Shown: positions 1 to 15,984 of the stretch, in pieces | Numbering within the stretch: position 1 is the first letter of the stretch | Layout: every line of letters begins with the position of its first letter | Assembly (NCBI GenBank): GCA_958510825.1 | Contig: OY294052.1 | Coordinates: forward strand, 3,555,816 to 3,619,815 | DNA: 64,000 nucleotides | Direction of reading: 5' to 3' | Origin: Brachypterus glaber | Lineage: Eukaryota; Arthropoda; Insecta; Coleoptera; Kateretidae | Program-made: the position numbers and the translations under genes | Notes under the pieces: generated by a model | What the model was told of the DNA's origin: nothing | What the model saw: only the letters and a program-made list of their open reading frames with translations | Database searches by the model: none

Positions 1-120
1 TTTTGACCGAAAAGGAGCTAGGAGGAAATAATACAATATTTTTATTAACTTAGTTTTATTAACTAATTAAATTTAATTTATAAAACTATTATAACACAAT
101 AGTACTATAAGCAGGTAATA

Positions 121-678
121 TTAGGGTGGTCCAAAACAAATTGTTAGAACGCTTTTAGAGTAAAAATTTATAGACACAACCCTAAGAAGTGCTTTTATGG
201 CCCTAAAAACCCTAAAATCACGCAAATATCGATAAAATTCGTATAAAAGCAGCCCTAGAATTTGAAAACCTTGATATCTATATTTTTTCTTTTTCATTAT
301 CAAAATAAGCCTGTAAAATCTTCTCTTATTTAATATTTATAATTCGTCAGTAGCACAAATTAATAGAAAATGTACTTTTTCGGAATTTAGGGGCAATTTC
401 GGGGACTTGTTGGCACGGGTTGGAAACCTTTTATCAGGCTAAGATTTTACATCTTATTTTTATACTCGAAAAGAAAAAATATAGATATATCTATTTAAAA
501 GTACAAATACTAGGTCTGGTTTTATAGAAATTTTATCGATATTTGCATGATTTTAGGGGTTTTAGGGTCCTAAAAGTACCACTTAGGGTTGTCTATATAA
601 ATTTGTACTCTAAGGGCGTTTTAACCACGATAAATAGAAAACATTAAGTAAATAATTTTTTTTTGGACCACCCTAATG
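121..678. mobile_element. TIR element, TTAGGGTGGTCC ends
   Basis: The two ends are inverted copies (TTAGGGTGGTCCAAAA at the left, its complement at the right). Matching subterminal blocks also occur in inverted order: the AACCCTAA and CCCTAAAA stretches and a TATCGATA-like stretch. The element is about 560 bp with no coding capacity, so it is non-autonomous. The ends start with TA, which fits a Tc1/mariner-type TA duplication, but that assignment is inference. Confidence 0.6.
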
Positions 679-1071
679 TAATATTTATTTATTTTCAATG
701 TGATAAAAGTCCGAGCGAACATTCAGCTTAAAACTATATATAGTTCCGGTTTGACTGAAGTTAAAACAGCTATATTTTATTATTGTATCTTTTGAATTTG
801 ATAGAATATAATCAAAAGCATTTTTAAGATTTTCATTGGGAAGAAAGGCAACGCAATTTTAACGAATTTTAGATAATAACAAGTGATAATTGCCTTATTG
901 TGGCCCTGTGTTGGACCCTTGGGGAACACCAGATGTTTGGAAAAATTGTTTTTAAAGTTTTTTACCATAATATAACCTTCTTTATGCGTCACTTGATTTT
1001 CTTGGGGAATCTATTAATCCCTTAAAGGGAATTAGCCACTTTTGGATTTATAAGTAAATCCTCAACTTTAT

Positions 1072-2846
1072 TTATTCAATATTCTGAGTAGAACTTAAAG
1101 CAACGATGCCAAACTCCTGTTTTATAGGCAATAAAACAGTATGAGTTTGATCTAGCTCAGGTTTTAAAGCCAATGTGTAATCCTGTTTAACCCTATGGAT
1201 TTTCATATGAGCCTGCATTTGATCTTTTCTTTTAAATGTTCTTTGACACACTGTACAAATAAAATTCCTTTCTCCTGTGTGAATGTACATGTGATCCTTT
1301 AAATGGTTTGATGTGTAAAAAGATTTTTCACATAGGTCACATTTATAGCTTCGTATGTTCAAGTGTGTCTTTTTGTGATGGCTCAGGTGGCTACTGGTCT
1401 TATACGCTTTTGCACAACCAGCAAATGTACACTTGTATGGCCTCTCATTGGTATGGAATAGTTCATGCCGTTTTAAATCATGTTTAGAAATTGTGCTGTA
1501 GCCGCAAGTAGAACACATAGATTTTTTCAAAGTGACATCATGTTTTTGTCTTTTATGACTTTCTAAATTATTAATTCTATTAAATATTTTTGAACATATT
1601 TCACACATGTATTTTTCATCTTGGTGCATTTCTTTAATGTGTTTTTCCATGTTAGATTTTAACACAAAGAGTCTGTTACAAAAGTTGCACTTGTGTTTGT
1701 ACTCTGGATGAGATTCTAAATGATTATTATGTGCTATAAGTAGAACAAATTTCTCGTGACATTTTAAACAATTATGTCCTTTAAGTAAGTGTTTTCTTAT
1801 GTGGTCCTGCAAGGCACCTTCAATATTCTTTTTACACACTATGCAAACATCGTCTTTTAAACTATATTTGTTTTTACAAAACATATTTGTATGAGTATGT
1901 TTCATTAGTTCAAACTCTGTTCCAAACACTGAATTACATGTTTTACATTGCCAACTCATACTCAGTTTATCGGAATGGGTTTCAGACAAATGCTCCAAAT
2001 ATTGTTCACTGTCCTGTAAAATTAACCCACAAAAGTTACAAAACACAACCACATCTATTTTTTCAGCATCGTCATACATAAAATGTTGAACAAAATGAAG
2101 TAAAAATCTTAATTCATGATCAAAAGTATCTCCACAAATACCACAACTGAAAAACTGAAGCTCGTGTTTTATATTTTCATTTTCTAGTAAATAACTCTTA
2201 TCTACAAAACCTTTACATCGAGAAGCATGTTTCTTTAAATAATCTTTTCTAAATGATTTACCACAACTCTCACAAACACAGATTAAGCTTCGATTTGCCT
2301 TTCGTTCACTGGATCTTGGAAATACTTTCTTCTTTTTTTGTTTAAGAGGTTGATTATCCTCATTACCTTCATTGTCATCACAATAATCCACATCATCTTC
2401 ATTCTTGGGGATGAATTCTTCAAACACAATGGCTTCTGTGGTTTCGTCTTCACTATTACTATAAATATCAGCTATTATTGTGGAATCTTTTTCAGCATTT
2501 AATTTTGAATAGATACATTTAAGAATCTTTTCATTATCCTCTATCATTAATTTAAACTTTAAGAATGTGCTAATTTGTTCATTACAAGCTTCGCATATAT
2601 TGTTTGGAAGGATTTCATCATACGGTATCTAAAAATATGTGAATTATTAGAAATAATTGGCTCAAGTTATGATTAATAGTATTATTTAATCAAGTAACTT
2701 ACATTAACATTAGCAGTTAAAAGAAGTTCGTGTAATTTCGTCGGTTCTTGATTTTGGAATAACTGGGCTTTAACTGTATCATTAATATTTAAACAAAATC
2801 TACACATATCATCTTTATTTTCAGGCAAAACTATGCTAAATTCCAT
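1072..2846 (-). CDS. ZAD-type C2H2 zinc-finger protein
   Basis: Two coding exons: 2703-2846 (48 codons) and 1072-2628, with a 74-bp intron (GTAAGT donor at 2702, TTTTAG acceptor ending 2629). The total is 566 residues. The upstream exon was added because it supplies the first half of a ZAD: Cys15 and Cys18 lie in exon 1, and Cys60 and Cys63 in exon 2. Starting at the ATG at 2547 would lose the domain. An acidic linker (about 95-135) and a basic KKKK patch follow, then about 12 C2H2-like fingers from residue 165 to 526. The last six are canonical, with TGER/TNER-type linkers. One finger has the longer C-x4-C spacing, and the most N-terminal finger ends in Cys instead of His. ZAD zinc-finger proteins are insect DNA-binding transcription factors, with ZAD mediating dimerisation. 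The gene is head-to-head with Su(H). No orthologue is named because the family is fast-evolving. Confidence 0.9.
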
Positions 2847-7806
<4,960 letters not shown>

Positions 7807-7813
7807 TTTTTAT

Positions 7814-7819
7814 AATAAA
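7814..7819 (+). terminator. Poly(A) signal of Su(H)
   Basis: AATAAA 8 bases after the Su(H) stop codon; a second AATAAA lies at 7885-7890. The second, about 80 nt after the stop, is the likelier functional signal because the first would leave almost no 3' UTR. Confidence 0.5.
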
Positions 7820-8758
7820 GTGTGTATATTTGACAAGAAACGGTTTTAAAAATTAAATTCACTTAATGGTCCTTTTGAATAAGAAATAAATATTTGTTAT
7901 GCGTCACATTTTTCGCTCTTGGAGACCAAATTTTGTGGCGAAAAATCTCAGTTGTTGTTAAAGATATTGAGTTCGGTTTTTTTTTATTTTACAGTTAAAG
8001 AGTTGATCAAGTACCTATGTATAATCAAGCAAATCTTTATTTAAGCAATGGTGAAAACCCCATATCGATATCTTTATTAAAAACTAAGATTTTTCGGCTC
8101 AAAAAAGCCTCAATGCAAAAAATTGCATTTTAACCAATCGAAACAGGGTCTGACTGACACACACATAATTTTTTTTTTTTCATCATGGACAAGAAAAACT
8201 TTATTTATTCAAAAAGACCCTTAAAAATGTTTATTTTAAATTAATATTTTTAATGTGAAAAAAACTTTTTATGGTTAAAATTTATAGATTTTACAGTAAA
8301 ACGAAAACGTTTCTTGTATAAAATACGGTGTATATCTTTATTTTTTTTACCGGACTTACTGTCTCGCAAAAATGTAGAAATAAGTTCTGAGGTCGCTCGA
8401 AAGTAAAAAGAAATACACCGTAAATTTAATAAATATAAAAATATACAAAATTTTAACGATATGTAGTGCGATTTTTTTAATATATGATGACTCAAAAAGG
8501 CAATTTATAAAAAATTGAAAATATATGTGATCAAATTTCACTTTGAAGCAATAAAAAATACATATCTATTGCAATTTTATATTTTGAAATAAATTTATTT
8601 ATATTATTAGAATAAGCCTTTTTGGTTGAGAGATTGAACTGCAGACTGCAATTTTGATCTTGTTTTTGAAAATTGAGGTTTCCGACACTTTCTAGTCGAG
8701 TTCCAAACGCTATTTTTTACACGAAAAATTTAAAAATTCACTATATTATGATCCGCTA

Positions 8759-8854
8759 ATACGTGATAGTGACTCATATTGAAAGTTTATAGGCGTTGCG
8801 GTGAAGGAAGTATAAAGCGGGAGGGCGCTTTAAGCATGAGTCACTATCACGTAT
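8759..8854. repeat. Short inverted repeat with 19-bp arms
   Basis: ATACGTGATAGTGACTCAT at the left end is exactly inverted at the right end, around a central spacer of about 58 bp. It is probably a very small MITE. Confidence 0.6.
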
Positions 8855-8907
8855 AAACGAATTGGACTATAGAGCAAAAAAAACTTTCAATATAGTCGTA
8901 GATAAAA

Positions 8908-9640
8908 TACAGCCTGTTCCAGAACTCGCGTACCGAAATTTAAGAGGTGATTCTACATCCAAAAATATGAAAAAAAGTTTCTATAAAGGTTGGTCCGGAA
9001 ATGAGCCCTAAGGGAGCTACGGCCCTTCGAAGATGACGTATTGAATGGGGAACAAAAAAAACAACCAATAAAATTTTAATGCTGCAGGGTGATTCTTCAT
9101 TTAAAACTGAGCAAAAAAGTATTATACACCAAAACACCTAAATTTAATATTAAAGGAGTAATAGCCTTTTAAAAAGTAACGTTTTTGGTGGCACAAAATG
9201 TTACTTCCTCTTAATTGCATTTTTTTTTGATAACGGTTGCTCCTACAGTGTTACACTATATGATATTTTATATGTATTTTTACTCTAGAAATCTATATTT
9301 TTTACAACAAATCCAAAAAACATACACAGAAAAGTTTGGGGCAAAAATGTTTTAAGCCTCATATATTTTGTCCGTCTGGGCACGCCTCTGGATAAATTAA
9401 AAAAATAAATTAACATAAACTTATTGCCCTTATTAATACTAGTATACATGCAAAAGCTCGCCGCTCTAGCTTAAACGGTACCCGAGTTATTAATTAAAAA
9501 CCTTATTTTTATTACAATTTTAAAGGGCCCTAGATCCCTTAGGGCTCATTTCCGGACCAACCTTTATAGGAACTTTTTTATATTTTTGGATCTAGAATCA
9601 CCTCTTAAATTTTGGCATGCCAGTTATGGATCACCCTGTA
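8908..9640. mobile_element. Family G inverted-repeat element, full copy
   Basis: The ends are TACAG(C/G)(C/G)TG-type. The first about 120 bp (RGGTGATTCTACATC, then GGTTGGTCCGGAAATGAGCC and CCTAAGGG) return inverted at 9525-9640. There is no protein. Related pieces lie at 13225-13335, 30668-31000, 38600-39283 and 50246-50440, so this is a multicopy family in this genome. Confidence 0.75.
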
Positions 9641-9921
9641 TATTGGTTGCAGTTTGTAGGGTGTGGTTTTTCTGTCAGTATCTTAGCGATACTGTAGCAC
9701 TTGATAAGGAATATACTCTCTGATTCTTCGGTTGTATTTTTAATTGTGATATATTTTAAATAATAGTTTTTAAGAAATTAATTTGTAAATATTATAGGAT
9801 TTCATATGAAATATGTAAACCAAAGTTAAATTTAACATTCTTCCTTAAATACGTTATTGCATTTGTGTCATTTTGATTCAAAAGTTTTGAATAATTACTT
9901 TTTTTATTTTTGTTTTCTTTT

Positions 9922-10488
9922 GAGGGGTGAATCACTATGGGAAGTCTGTGTACTTTTTGGAAAGTCTCAACAAAAATCTGTAATTTTTGACAAGATTTCT
10001 AAGATTTTTTTAGAAATCCTATCGAAAAGCTCAACATTCTTTGATTTCAGTGTTCCCACAGATAAGGAAAAACCGGGAAACATCGCCAAATTGAACAAGG
10101 TAATGGAATTTAGCTACTTTTGGTTCAAAAATCAGGGAATTTAACTTATTTATTTTTATTAATAGCATTTTTAAACATTCAATTTGAATTCGCTGTAATA
10201 TAGGCCGCCCTACCCCATCTTAAAAACATCTGGCTACGAATTACGCTCCTTCCATTGCGCATCCATGGGATATCGGACTATCTTATTGTACTGTAACAGT
10301 ATACTTCTTTTTCATTCACGGTAAAAATGTAATTTTTTTTGTTTTCTGTATCTTCTTGCCTGCAATTAGGTAAATTAAGGGGTCTTTTTACCTTAAAATG
10401 ATGTAAAACCTCGAATGTCGAAAATCTCGGGATTCATACAAAAATTTCGGAGGTCCGTGTACAAATATTTTGTAGTGGATCACCCCTC
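9922..10488. mobile_element. TIR element, GAGGGGTGA ends
   Basis: The left end is GAGGGGTGAATCACTA. The right end inverted reads GAGGGGTGATCCACTA, and similarity continues inward (GTGTAC blocks). The terminal sequence resembles hAT ends, but no clean 8-bp duplication could be read. An open frame inside is not recognisable. Confidence 0.55.
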
Positions 10489-10682
10489 GCTTTATTCACT
10501 TTTTTTAATTTAACAATGCAGATCTGAATAATTTATTTGGATTCTGAGAACTTATTCTTTTCGGCTTGATTTCGAAAAACACTTTTTCTGTATCATTTTT
10601 ACAGGATTTTAGGAAAATGACTTTTTAGGAACTACTCTGAGATCAAAAAAAAATATCCTCTACTTTGCAACAGTTATTTTTT

Positions 10683-10738
10683 TTTGCTAAAGGACCCCGC
10701 ACATTTACTGAGGAAAATGTGCGTGATCCTTTAGCAAA
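10683..10738. repeat. Hairpin, about 22-bp arms
   Basis: TTTGCTAAAGGA...GCACATTT is inverted as AAATGTGC...TCCTTTAGCAAA with a short loop. It is an isolated stem-loop, probably a MITE remnant. Confidence 0.5.
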
Positions 10739-11111
10739 CACAAATGATTTTTCAGATCTGTATAATTTGAACAACGAATTTTAGGATAAGAGATTAAAAA
10801 ATTATGTCAATTTATGTAAATAAATTTTATTCTGCAAAAAATACATAAATAAACTGTACATATGCAAATTTTGTAGGAATACAAATATTTAGATATAATG
10901 TAAAGTAGTTTTATTAACAAATTCAACCCTTAATAGTTTATAATATAAATATAATATTTAAAACCTTTGATTAAAATAAATAAAAAATATGTACAAGTGA
11001 CTTAAAAAAATACTAAATTGGAGCTACATAACACATCCACACAAAAAAAAGGTCAAGAACTTAAAAAAAAGTCTTGATAAATATTTATCAACATTTTGTC
11101 CTTTTTTCCCT

Positions 11112-11353
11112 TATTATCAGAGTTGATACTTTCATTACAAACAGGGTCGGACAACAGGAATTTTAAATTATTTCTAATTTTTGATGAGTTTCTTTAATAC
11201 ATATCTATGCCGAATAAGATTATATGTCTGTATGTAGACATATAATCTTATTTGGGATAGGTATATTAAACAAACTCACCAAATATTGGAAATAATTTAA
11301 AATTCCTGTTGTCCGACCCTGTTATTGTACTGAAAGTATCAACTCTGCTTATT
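11112..11353. repeat. Foldback element, about 240 bp
   Basis: Two arms of about 110 bp share AGAGTTGATACTTTCA, ACAGGGTCGGACAACAGGAA and CATATAATCTTATT in inverted order. The arms are imperfect (small indels), so the insertion is not new. There is no coding capacity. Confidence 0.65.
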
Positions 11354-11381
11354 ATACAATAGATCTTAAATATAGAAATTT

Positions 11382-11580
11382 TATTACTTTCTCTTGGAGG
11401 CCATTGTTTTCCTAAGTTTTTTGAGGGGCTGAATTGAGGTCAAATTTGAGGTCAAAATAGCACCTCATCCGATTGAAGTTATGTCCAAAGTTTACCGGAT
11501 GAGGTGCTATTTTGACCTCAAATTCGGGTTCAGCGCCTCAAAATACATAGGAAAACAATGGCCTCCAAGAGAAAGTAATA
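11382..11580. repeat. Family I foldback element
   Basis: TATTACTTTCTCTTGGAGGC at the left is inverted at the right end. The centre repeats the GAGGTCAAAATAGCACCTCA arm. A diverged relative lies at 34256-34460, sharing the TCAGCGCCTCAAAATAC block. Confidence 0.65.
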
Positions 11581-12306
11581 CAATGGTATCTGAAAAAGTT
11601 CTTCACCTTTTTTTTTGTGGCCATACATAGAGCCTGTGTGTAATTTTTCAGGTTTACCCTTAAGAAAATAAAGTGCTAAAGATAAAGGATCAGTCCTAAA
11701 TTTAAAACTTTCAGTCATTTCCTTGGAAAATTTAAACCGAAACACGATAATGTTTTCTACAGTTTAGAATTTTGAATTTTCCAGACGAATCATATCTTTT
11801 TACAAGCAGGGATAACTAAAATACCGGGTGTTTTTCAACTTTATAACTTTTTTATTTTTATACAATTTATTGAAAAAATTGTTTACTTTTGATTTTACAC
11901 GTAATTAAGCAAAAATTCGAGTAAAAGCAAAAAATGTGTTTTTCCAAGTTTAGTGTTCGTTTAAAATTAAAAGTAAAAAAAAGTAAAGAATTTTTTTAAT
12001 CTACTTATATTTGATCCAAAACGAATAGATTAAATGACTTCCATAAAAAAGTCTAAAATCTAGAATTTAATGGAAAGTCCAAATATGTGAAAATATACGG
12101 GGTGTTCCATTTAAAAATTAAAAGTAGGGGTCGTTTCCGATCATACCGTCTTATATATTGGAGTCAGATTTATAACTAACAGTAACAGTAGTACTTAATA
12201 ACTGTGCATAAGAATATTATTATGATCATATGTAATTTATTTGATATTATGCCGTTGTAAAATGGGTGAAATGCAAAATATGACGTTATTAAGGTATGAT
12301 TTTGTT

Positions 12307-12633
12307 AAATCAAAATTAAAAAATTATTATGTCTACTCCAAAGTTTTTTATTGAAGCATTTTATTTATAAAAAATAGCTACAATTGTTTCAACCCTTGAA
12401 TTTAGGGTCATCTTCAGGCTAAAATAGTCAAAAAATTTAAAAACAAACAACACGGACTACATTATAAACATACACACATATAGTCCGTGTTGTTTGTTTT
12501 TAAATTTTTTGACTATTTTAGCCTGAAGATGACCCTAAATTCAAGGGTTGAAACAATTGTAGCTATTTTTTATAAATAAAATGCTTCAATAAAAAACTTT
12601 GGAGTAGACATAATAATTTTTTAATTTTGATTT
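12307..12633. repeat. Perfect palindrome, 153-bp arms, 21-bp loop
   Basis: Position p pairs with 24940-p across the whole of both arms (12307-12459 and 12481-12633). No mismatch or indel was seen on reading the lines against each other. Each arm carries CCTGAAGATG, then ACCC...GGGT, then TGAAAC, the arrangement seen in the flank of the Penelope-like element at 61.9 kb. An identical pair of arms implies recent origin or ongoing gene conversion. There is no protein. Confidence 0.9.
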
Positions 12634-13224
12634 ATCAAAACTCCAATATGAGAATGGATCTCGATCACAGTTATATGATTTTGTGGTGACGTCAGTCCAG
12701 ATAGCTGTGAATTCAACTATAGCTCATAAACCTTTGTCGTGTCTTGAAAATCGTGAAATTTAAATGACATTTCTTGTCCTTTTAACGATATACAAATTGC
12801 AGATCAATTTTTGTAAAATCGTGGCATAGCACTTTATTTTCTTAGGGCCAAGAGATTCTGATTTACGGAAAGAAATATGAATAACAAAAAAATTACAAGG
12901 AAGTACAGATTTTTCACACACATATTTAAAGTGGTTTCTCACGGATAAAATAAAAATTCAATCTCAGTTTAAAAACATGGTTATTTATACATGAATGTGG
13001 GAATTTTTAAGATAACAATGCTATTATTTTTTTCATAATTACTTTGCCTTCTGTATATTAATTAGGTGAACCCATTCCCATCGTTAAAGAGTACCTATCT
13101 TAGATGGTACCTTGTATTATTCTTTCTGTATGGGAATAAGGGAGCGCAATTTTATTTTCTTGGTGTCATTGACATGTTTTCATTCATAAAAATCCAAACT
13201 GATCAAATTTTGCTTTACGTAATA

Positions 13225-13335
13225 TTTGAACGTTCTCTTGGGGCTCATTTCCGGACCATTCATATAGTAACTGTTTTTCATATTTTTTAATGTAGAATCA
13301 CCCCTTAAAATTCTCAAACTTGTTTTTGAATAGCC
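13225..13335. repeat. Family G fragment
   Basis: Contains GGGGCTCATTTCCGGACCA and TAGAATCACCCCTTAAA, the inverted-end sequence of the full copy at 8908-9640. Only one end is present. Confidence 0.6.
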
Positions 13336-14102
13336 CTTAACAGTTAAATTTGCCTTGAAAACCAAGAAATGAAATTCTGATTGCTTGTAAATTTGGAGAA
13401 GCGAAAAATTATGAAAAAATCTGTTCACATCAAGCGAACCGTAAAATAATAAAATTTAAATCTTTCTAAACTGATTTTTTGATGTCTTAACACCACTTTA
13501 ATAATGTTAATGGTGGTATCCCGTAATTATCGTGTAAAGATCTAGATCTTAGATTATGTAAATAACACGCATTCTTTAAGACCTTTAACAGGTGTTTGTT
13601 TTTTTATATAATTTTATGTAGGTATAAAAAATCTGTGCCGTTTAATATAACAAATATATTTTATATACAAAACAAAATATCTCATAGATTGGTAAATGTG
13701 AAGATTTTTTTTGTTGATATATTTACAGTATACAGGATGGATCCTAATTCTTAAGACTTACCTTTAATGACCCACTCTGTATCATACTTAACACATGCTT
13801 TAAATTCTAAAAAAAAATATTCCTTAATTCCTTAAAAATATTCGAATTAACAATCAATTTTAATATTTCAAATTAATTTATTCGAGATTGCTGATTGCTT
13901 CAGAAAGTGAGCGATTTTTCGTTGGACAAGTGGTAGTATTGATTTTTAGCCGCCCTATTAGAAAGTGAGCTCAAAAAAAATTGTTAGGATTTATTTTGTA
14001 AGATTTCAAATCTGTATTAAGGAATATTCACTTAGCATAAATATAACAAGTTAAAATTCCCGGGCAAGTAAAATGTATCTGATAGTACGTTTGGTTTTAT
14101 TG

Positions 14103-14363
14103 CACAGAAAACAGAATTCCTTGAACCTAGGACACGTGTCTTTCGATGTCCAAAGCGATATTCTCTTGTTTTAAGGCTAGCATTTCTCTGAACCAAAGTC
14201 AATGTACATGAATGAAGAGCACGGGGTTTTGAATGAAGATCCCAGTTCTTCATTCAAGGACATTGACTTTGGTCCAAAGAAATGCTGGCCTTGAAAAAGA
14301 GAGATAGCTTTAAAAATATCGAAAGAGACGTGTCCTTGGTTTAAGGAATCCTTTTTTTCTGTG
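14103..14363. mobile_element. Family E palindromic element, full copy
   Basis: CACAGAAAA...AATTCCTTGAAC at the left is inverted as TTCAAGGAATCC...TTTTTCTGTG at the right. Almost the whole element is two inverted arms meeting near 14232 (GACACGTGTC, CTTGTTT, AGCATTTCT and GTCAATG blocks in order and then reversed). It is non-coding. Copies are at 45386-45565, 49555-49820, 50784-50870 (half) and 34467-34505 (end only). Confidence 0.75.
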
Positions 14364-14858
14364 TGTAGTACCTTAACAAAAATATGAAAATTGGAGTTTT
14401 TGAAAATTTTACTTCCCTTGCCACCCTAAGACAGTTTGAGATGGAATTATCATAAATAAAGATTTTAAATCCTGCAAATTGAACCTTCTTATTACCCTCT
14501 CAGGAAAAAAATACATTTTTGGTGCTCACTTTTATTTAATAGGGTGGCTACAAAAAAACTGTTTTTTTTTTATATCAATAATCGACCTTATGGAGCGTTA
14601 TTTCGCTTTTCTGGCTAACCGTGAAGGGTTCTGCCACTAAAATAAGGAAAATCTGCTTACTTTCCTGTGCCAGTTCACTGGTATCGCATCCTAAATTTTT
14701 AAAAAATTTAATTTACATTGATTTCTTGATATAATGTTTCAATAAATTTCTCTAGACGTTGATATGATAATTTAGCAGTCTATTTCAAATAGTTCAAAAT
14801 CATCTATAACCTAGTGATTATTTTGGATGAAAATAAAAATATATATATATATATTTTA

Positions 14859-15065
14859 TCATTTAATTTGAATACTCCTTTGTTTATTCATATTTGTTAA
14901 CATTAGTGAGATGTATGATGTTAAAAGATCGTCCATCTTGTAACCTAGTGACGTTTCGCAAAGTAACTTTGAACCCCTGACTAAATTTCCAATGGTCATG
15001 TGGAAGTAGGTGTTACCTGAAGACCAGTTCGATATCCTAGTGAACGGATGCGTGACCAAAATATC
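14859..15065 (-). CDS. ck: crinkled terminal coding exon 14, FERM-2 F3 end
   Basis: 68 codons plus TGA (residues 2098-2165). [20 protein letters not shown] and the invariant myosin VIIa tail [20 protein letters not shown], then a short basic end. The acceptor TTTTTTCAG precedes GAT at 15065. It fits exon 13 in phase 0 despite the intron of 12,476 bp. Confidence 0.95.
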   Translation of the reverse strand, partial: DILVTHPFTRISNWSSGNTYFHMTIGNLVRGSKLLCETSLGYKMDDLLTSYISLMLTNMNKQRSIQIK

Positions 15066-15913
15066 CTGAAAAAATAAAGAAAAATAATATTCAATAATAA
15101 AAAACTAGATAAAACGTTGCAAGCACCCTGTCAGAACATCGGCACTATTGTAAACTAGAGCCATCTAGTTTGCAAATTTCAAACTAGGTGTTTTGTTTGA
15201 TTTTAAATTCTGTATCTTTAAAACATTATATTCTAGCAAAAAACTGTATATAGCATTTTTTATAGGGCTTAAAAAGAGCTTTTATTTAAAATATAATTTT
15301 TTGAAATCGGGTTATAAATATGTGAGATATGCTAAAAAAACCTTTTACTGCTTTAAACGTCAATATCTTACAAACAATGCGTTTTAGGAAAACGTTGTTT
15401 ATAACATTTTTTGACCAATTTAAAATTATGTTTAATATAAGTGCTAAATTAACCAAATACAATAATAATTGCCTTAATTATAAACAAAAAAAGCTAAAAA
15501 TAGGAGTTTTACCCTATTTTTACCCCCTTACCCCCAATCGTTTACCCCCAAAATCTAATCAGCTCTTCGGAATACTATAAGAAACAATATGCAAAAAACC
15601 GCAAGTCGATATCTCATGTAGAAATGGAGTTAGAGAGTTTACACCCAGACAGACAGACGGACGGACGCAAAATTTTTTTTTACTGATTTCGACTCAGAAT
15701 GGTCTAAAACGTCGAGAAATGTGAAAAAACGTGGTCAAAGATTTTGACTTTTCGGCGAAGATTTCAATACATCGGCACTCTTAGTAGCACTAATTAGTGC
15801 CGATGTAATAATCCCTCTACTGCATACTGTTTCCTGAGATATAAACAAGGTTCAAATTTTCCCTATTAATTTTGTAGTTAACTTCCTGCAAGTAGGACAT
15901 ACACAGTTTTATG

Positions 15914-15984
<71 letters not shown>

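Larger units (their letters stand above)
7891..14858. other. Tail-to-tail intergenic region between Su(H) and crinkled
   Basis: No open frame here resembles a protein. The interval is a mosaic of inverted-repeat elements annotated separately (8759-8854, 8908-9640, 9922-10488, 10683-10738, 11112-11353, 11382-11580, 12307-12633, 13225-13335, 14103-14363), separated by AT-rich sequence. The part next to 14858 must include the crinkled 3' UTR, but no clear poly(A) signal was picked out. Confidence 0.6.

Noticed and set aside
9857..10144. 95-codon plus-strand frame
   Set aside because: It runs across the left end of the GAGGGGTG-ended element (9922) and is low-complexity Phe/Lys/Ser, so it is not a gene.
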